Shown here in pieces: positions 60,631 to 64,000 of a stretch of DNA of 64,000 bases (positions within the stretch are counted from its first letter, which is position 1; every line of letters starts with the position of its first letter). This stretch comes from Priestia endophytica DSM 13796. Lineage in GTDB: Bacteria > Bacillota > Bacilli > Bacillales > Bacillaceae_H. Both the position numbers and the translations under genes were made by a program. The notes beneath the pieces were generated by a model. That model saw only the letters and a list, made by a program, of their open reading frames with translations, did not search any database and was not told the DNA's origin. The stretch spans positions 1 to 64,000 of the forward strand of contig NZ_FOXX01000003.1 in the NCBI RefSeq assembly GCF_900115845.1, written 5' to 3'.

Positions 60631-63492
60631 CTATTCATTCTCATTACAGTAAAAACGCATATCGCAGTTTCTACAATGTCTTGTTGGGCGATTTTTTATT
60701 GTGAAATCTTTATCTTCTATTCTCTTAACAATTCTGTCAAAAGTTGAGATGGTTTGATTAATCGCACTTGTGTCTTTTGAAAAAGTAACATAAGGATTAC
60801 TATGTTCTTCCCCGGTATAATATATATGCATCTTGCTTACTTGATAGCCGGTTCTTTCCTCAATCAAGTAAGCATACACTTCTAATTGTCTTTTATAATG
60901 ATACATCATATCTGCTTCTTTAACCAAATCAGGTTTCTTTTCCGATTTAAAATCAATGATTTCAACTGTATTGTCTTTTCCTTGAATTAAATCTATTGTT
61001 CCTTTTAGTATATAATTTTCTTTAACTAAAGAGATATCAACTTCTGCTTCTCTTATATGCGTCCAATTGTTATTCTGTTTTTTTACGTATTGCAATACTT
61101 GTTTTAAAGCAGCTCTCTGCGTCTGAGGAGCAAGGAATATTCTTTCCTTTTTTATTAAATTGTTATAATTAGCACTAAACCACTCTTCAATATTTCCTTT
61201 TATAATCTTGTCTTCTTCTCCTCGAAGGGCCGATTTATGAATATCTTCTATTGTTTGGTGCACAAGTGTACCAAACAAAGTAGCACCTTGACGAACAGGT
61301 GAGAAGTTTAGTTCTTTATAGAAATTGTATTGTAAAGCACAGGTTTCAAACACATTGATGTGTGAGGTAAAGGAATATTCTCTTTTAATACTTCCTTTCC
61401 TAACTTTTTCGATATCTAGATTATAAATATTATTGACCTGTCTCCAGCTAGTAAGAGTATCATATAAATCTACAAAAGGTTTTGTAGGAACATTTCTTGT
61501 TCCCTGTCCAATGGACAAATTCTCTTGACAACTCAAAACAAGCAAGTTTTGTGCTCGAGAAAATGCAGTATAATATAGACGCCAAAAATCATAATACTTT
61601 GTATATTCTAGAGGTTCAAAAGGTTCCTTGTGATAGTATTTATCTTGAAGAACTTCATCCAACTCACTGTATTGTTTTGTAGGTGTTTTATCCAGGGAGC
61701 CAACAACTACAATTGGAAATTCTAATCCTTTCGACTGATGAATTGTTAAAAAGGATACACAGCCACTTGGAGCATATTCATCTTTATCTTCATATTCATT
61801 AATTCCCCCATTAATTAAAAATCTAAGGAAGTGGTTAAAAAAAGTAGTGATTTGATAATTAATTGTTTCTGGAGTAAAAACAGTTAATCGATGAAGGTAT
61901 TCAAACTTTGTTAGGATTTTCGAAAATAGTGATAAATTTCTAGCTGAGCGACTATCTCGAACATTATATGAGCCTTGTTCTAAATAGTTTTTAAATAAAT
62001 TGAACTGCAGTAATTGATAGAAAAGACCTGCAAAGGAGTAATCAGTATTTTTTGTGAGTCCCATATGTTCTCTTGCATGTAATCGACACCATTCTAGTAG
62101 TGTTTGATTCTCCGATTTCCTTAATTCAGTACCAAATTCTCTTAAGCATTGATCATATAATTCCCATTCCGGTAAATACGCATCTTCTTTCCATTTCCTT
62201 ATATGGGGGAATTGGGGAAATAAAAACATAAATGCCCCAATTAATAAGCGAATTTCGTGTCTTTCAAAAAACATATTAGACCTAGGGGAGTAAACCGGAA
62301 TATTCCTCTCTTCTAAATAATTAGCTAAGGCAATCACCTTATTATTTTTTACAGATTGAAATAAAAAGGCCACTTGGTTCCAATCTGTTAATTTCCCCTC
62401 TTCTCTTAGGGCAATTAGAAATTCATATACTTCTTCTTCCCAGTTATTTAGACCATCAGAACCGGAAACCTTTATTACAGATTTACCTTTAGGATGCTCC
62501 CTTTGGCTAGCCTCTATTTGCTTATTATATCTAAAATATTTACCCTTGTATGACCAATTATGTTGATTCATCCATCCATTATAAAATTCAATAATTGAAG
62601 GGTGAGAACGATAATTTAGAGATAGTTCAACTCTCTCACATGTTTTGTCCTTGAACTTCTTTGGGAACTCTAAGATATTTCGGATTGTAGCACCACGAAA
62701 ACGATATAACCCCTGATCGTCATCTCCAACTACACAAATATTTTGTAGCTTCCCCCCCAACATAAATATTATTTTTTCTTGTATAGTATTTGTATCTTGA
62801 TACTCGTCAATCATTAAATAATGTAATTTTTCGTTAAGCTGATCATTAATTTGTGGATGGTTTTTTAACAAGTAATATGCTTCTAATTGAATTGTAGAGA
62901 AATCAAGAGCATTTTCATCTTTAAGATGTTGTTGATAAAGCTCGTAGCAATATCCTATAGCTTTAACTTTCGGATTAGAGGAGTTTTTCAACTGTTTAAT
63001 ATCTAATATTTCCTCACTTACTTTATTAATCCATTTCAAAAGTAGTTCAGCAGCTTTCCACCTAGAAGTATTATGACCAATTAAATCAACTACATCTGGT
63101 AATTGTTTATAGTCATATATCCTTTGATAGAGGAAATATTGTTGGTCAAATTGATCCATCACTATAAAGTTTTTTTTAAGACGTGTAAATTCTCTGTTCT
63201 CCTCTAGTATCCTTAAACAAATAGAATGAATAGTACCTAGGTACATTTCATTCACATTAAAGGGTATACCTTCCTCTTGAAGGCGATTAGATACCCTTGT
63301 TATCAATTCCTGAGCTGCCTTTTCTGTAAAAGTAGCAACCAATATATTTTCAGCAGAAATATTTTTATTAGTAATTAGGTTATGTATCCGTTCTACAAGT
63401 GTAAATGTCTTACCAGAACCAGGGCCAGCAATTATTAGTAAAGGTCCTTCTGTTGTTTCTACTGCTTTACGCTGCTTTAGATTCAACCCCAT
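60631..63492 (-). CDS. UvrD-type helicase fused to a Cas4/AddB-like iron-sulfur nuclease
   Basis: 953 residues. Superfamily 1 helicase motifs: Q-motif start NLKQRKAVETTEGPLLIIAG, Walker A GPGSGKTFTLVERI, DEYQDT (II), ELSLNYRSHPSIIEFYNGW (IV-like) and IHQSKGLEFPIVVVG (V). The C-terminal PD-(D/E)xK domain has LKGTIDLIQGKDNTVEIIDF followed by KSEKK, and four cysteines (Cys in FETCALQYNF, and the final CRNCDMRFYC) that would bind an iron-sulfur cluster as in AddB and Cas4. First gene of the operon, 15 bp from the methyltransferase. It resembles UvrD-Cas4 proteins accessory to defence systems more than housekeeping PcrA or AddAB. Confidence 0.85.
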   Translation of the reverse strand: MGLNLKQRKAVETTEGPLLIIAGPGSGKTFTLVERIHNLITNKNISAENILVATFTEKAAQELITRVSNRLQEEGIPFNVNEMYLGTIHSICLRILEENREFTRLKKNFIVMDQFDQQYFLYQRIYDYKQLPDVVDLIGHNTSRWKAAELLLKWINKVSEEILDIKQLKNSSNPKVKAIGYCYELYQQHLKDENALDFSTIQLEAYYLLKNHPQINDQLNEKLHYLMIDEYQDTNTIQEKIIFMLGGKLQNICVVGDDDQGLYRFRGATIRNILEFPKKFKDKTCERVELSLNYRSHPSIIEFYNGWMNQHNWSYKGKYFRYNKQIEASQREHPKGKSVIKVSGSDGLNNWEEEVYEFLIALREEGKLTDWNQVAFLFQSVKNNKVIALANYLEERNIPVYSPRSNMFFERHEIRLLIGAFMFLFPQFPHIRKWKEDAYLPEWELYDQCLREFGTELRKSENQTLLEWCRLHAREHMGLTKNTDYSFAGLFYQLLQFNLFKNYLEQGSYNVRDSRSARNLSLFSKILTKFEYLHRLTVFTPETINYQITTFFNHFLRFLINGGINEYEDKDEYAPSGCVSFLTIHQSKGLEFPIVVVGSLDKTPTKQYSELDEVLQDKYYHKEPFEPLEYTKYYDFWRLYYTAFSRAQNLLVLSCQENLSIGQGTRNVPTKPFVDLYDTLTSWRQVNNIYNLDIEKVRKGSIKREYSFTSHINVFETCALQYNFYKELNFSPVRQGATLFGTLVHQTIEDIHKSALRGEEDKIIKGNIEEWFSANYNNLIKKERIFLAPQTQRAALKQVLQYVKKQNNNWTHIREAEVDISLVKENYILKGTIDLIQGKDNTVEIIDFKSEKKPDLVKEADMMYHYKRQLEVYAYLIEERTGYQVSKMHIYYTGEEHSNPYVTFSKDTSAINQTISTFDRIVKRIEDKDFTIKNRPTRHCRNCDMRFYCNENE

Positions 63493-64000
63493 TTAACTAT
63501 ACCTACCTTTTTTAAGAAAGTATTAAATGATTTAATTAAGAGAAACTAGATGAACTGTTATGCATTTCTAACTTAGTAAACCCCTTGTTTATTATATAAG
63601 AAATTAAAAAGGTTCTATATAACTATACCAAACATCAAGGTTTGTTACTATTGATCTACTAATTTCAAAGAATAGGTTTATACGTATTTAACCAAAGGGA
63701 CTGAATTAAGCCCGGAAATAATAATAGATATAGTGAAACGGTAATAATATTAGAGCTCCTATAGTACTTAAGCAGTTAGTTGTATTGTGAATCTAAATTT
63801 TACCCTGCACCAGTATTAAAAATTCTAAAGAAAGTTTCAATTTTCATTAAAGTCTCGTTCAGTATCTGCTCCTATTTTGAGTTATAGCACCTGGAGGATA
63901 AAGAAGATTAAATCAATTTACTATTTTCCCCATAATAACTTTTTTACGCAAAATAAATTCTTTTTTCTTGGGCATCTCTTCAAATATAACTATAGTTTTT
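63493..64000. other. Non-coding AT-rich stretch at right edge
   Basis: 508 bp. No reading frame of convincing length, no clear hairpin with T run. The promoter of the leftward helicase operon must lie at its left end but no strong consensus is visible. Confidence 0.5.

Noticed and set aside
56103-63492. Operon as BREX or DISARM
   Set aside because: PglZ, BrxC/PglY, PglX-type methyltransferase, DrmA/DrmB and the PLD protein are all absent; the Mod and Res pair is type III-like.

Overview
The window looks like part of a large plasmid, or plasmid-derived accessory DNA, from a low-GC, endospore-forming Firmicute of the Bacillus/Priestia (B. megaterium-like) type. The evidence is AT-rich DNA, strong AGGAGG-type ribosome binding sites, sigma-A promoters, Bacillus-restricted small families (IDEAL domain, YolD, SunI/YnzG-like, the CxxC 'Bh' protein), LexA boxes of the Bacillus type, and a replication-control and mobilisation segment at the left edge.

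Layout. (1) 1-3.1 kb is plasmid backbone: the 5' end of a leftward gene, probably rep, preceded by a leader with an attenuator and a convergent antisense RNA; then a leftward mobilisation-type operon (small membrane protein, FtsK/SpoIIIE-type ATPase, replication-relaxation-type protein) and an Xre repressor. (2) 3.3-6.2 kb holds small accessory genes (IDEAL protein, GNAT, Bh protein, Nudix), a HAD phosphatase remnant and one copy of a dispersed repeat of about 0.37 kb. (3) 6.4-33.7 kb is a catabolic island with two related modules. Module 1 (rightward): a DXR-like/SAF oxidoreductase, GutM, the glucitol-family PTS components SrlA-SrlE-SrlB, a SorC regulator, transketolase, HPr, enzyme I, RpiB/LacAB isomerase, an unknown protein and a TalC-type transaldolase. 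Module 2: leftward FGGY kinase, a second DXR-like oxidoreductase, a SorC regulator, a pentitol-type MFS permease, another SorC regulator and an acetoin-dehydrogenase-like complex (E1alpha, E1beta, E2, E3); then a rightward second GutM-SrlA-SrlE-SrlB set and a broken HPr gene. A decayed glpX (fructose/sedoheptulose bisphosphatase) lies between the second oxidoreductase and the second regulator. The island is bracketed by two oppositely oriented Bh paralogues. (4) 34-36 kb: a complete IS3-family element (IS150 type) that interrupts a terminator. (5) 36-53 kb: a mosaic of small cargo (alpha/beta hydrolase with TetR, SOS-controlled UvrX/YolD, EamA transporter, HxlR-controlled reductase, MarR-controlled flavin monooxygenase/nitroreductase/DHA2 efflux operon, flavin reductase/ArsR pair, SunI-like protein), many gene fragments and dispersed repeats. 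(6) 53.7-63.5 kb: a dead serine recombinase, a SIR2-domain protein and a leftward operon of a UvrD-type helicase-nuclease, a beta-class DNA methyltransferase and a type III Res-like helicase-nuclease; together these look like a defence locus.

How the island may work (inference). Oxidoreductases with a homoserine-dehydrogenase-like Rossmann fold and a C-terminal SAF domain include DRL/DXR-II, which interconverts 1-deoxy-D-xylulose 5-phosphate and 2-C-methyl-D-erythritol 4-phosphate. A glucitol-type PTS would deliver a phosphorylated branched polyol, and a DXR-like enzyme working in reverse would turn it into a straight-chain ketose phosphate. In module 1 that product could feed transketolase, transaldolase and RpiB. 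In module 2 the acetoin-type complex could split a 1-deoxyketose (which carries the same CH3-CO-CHOH group as acetoin) to acetyl-CoA and a triose. This would be a catabolic reversal of the first steps of the MEP pathway and is the most interesting hypothesis in the window. It rests on family membership and gene neighbourhood only.
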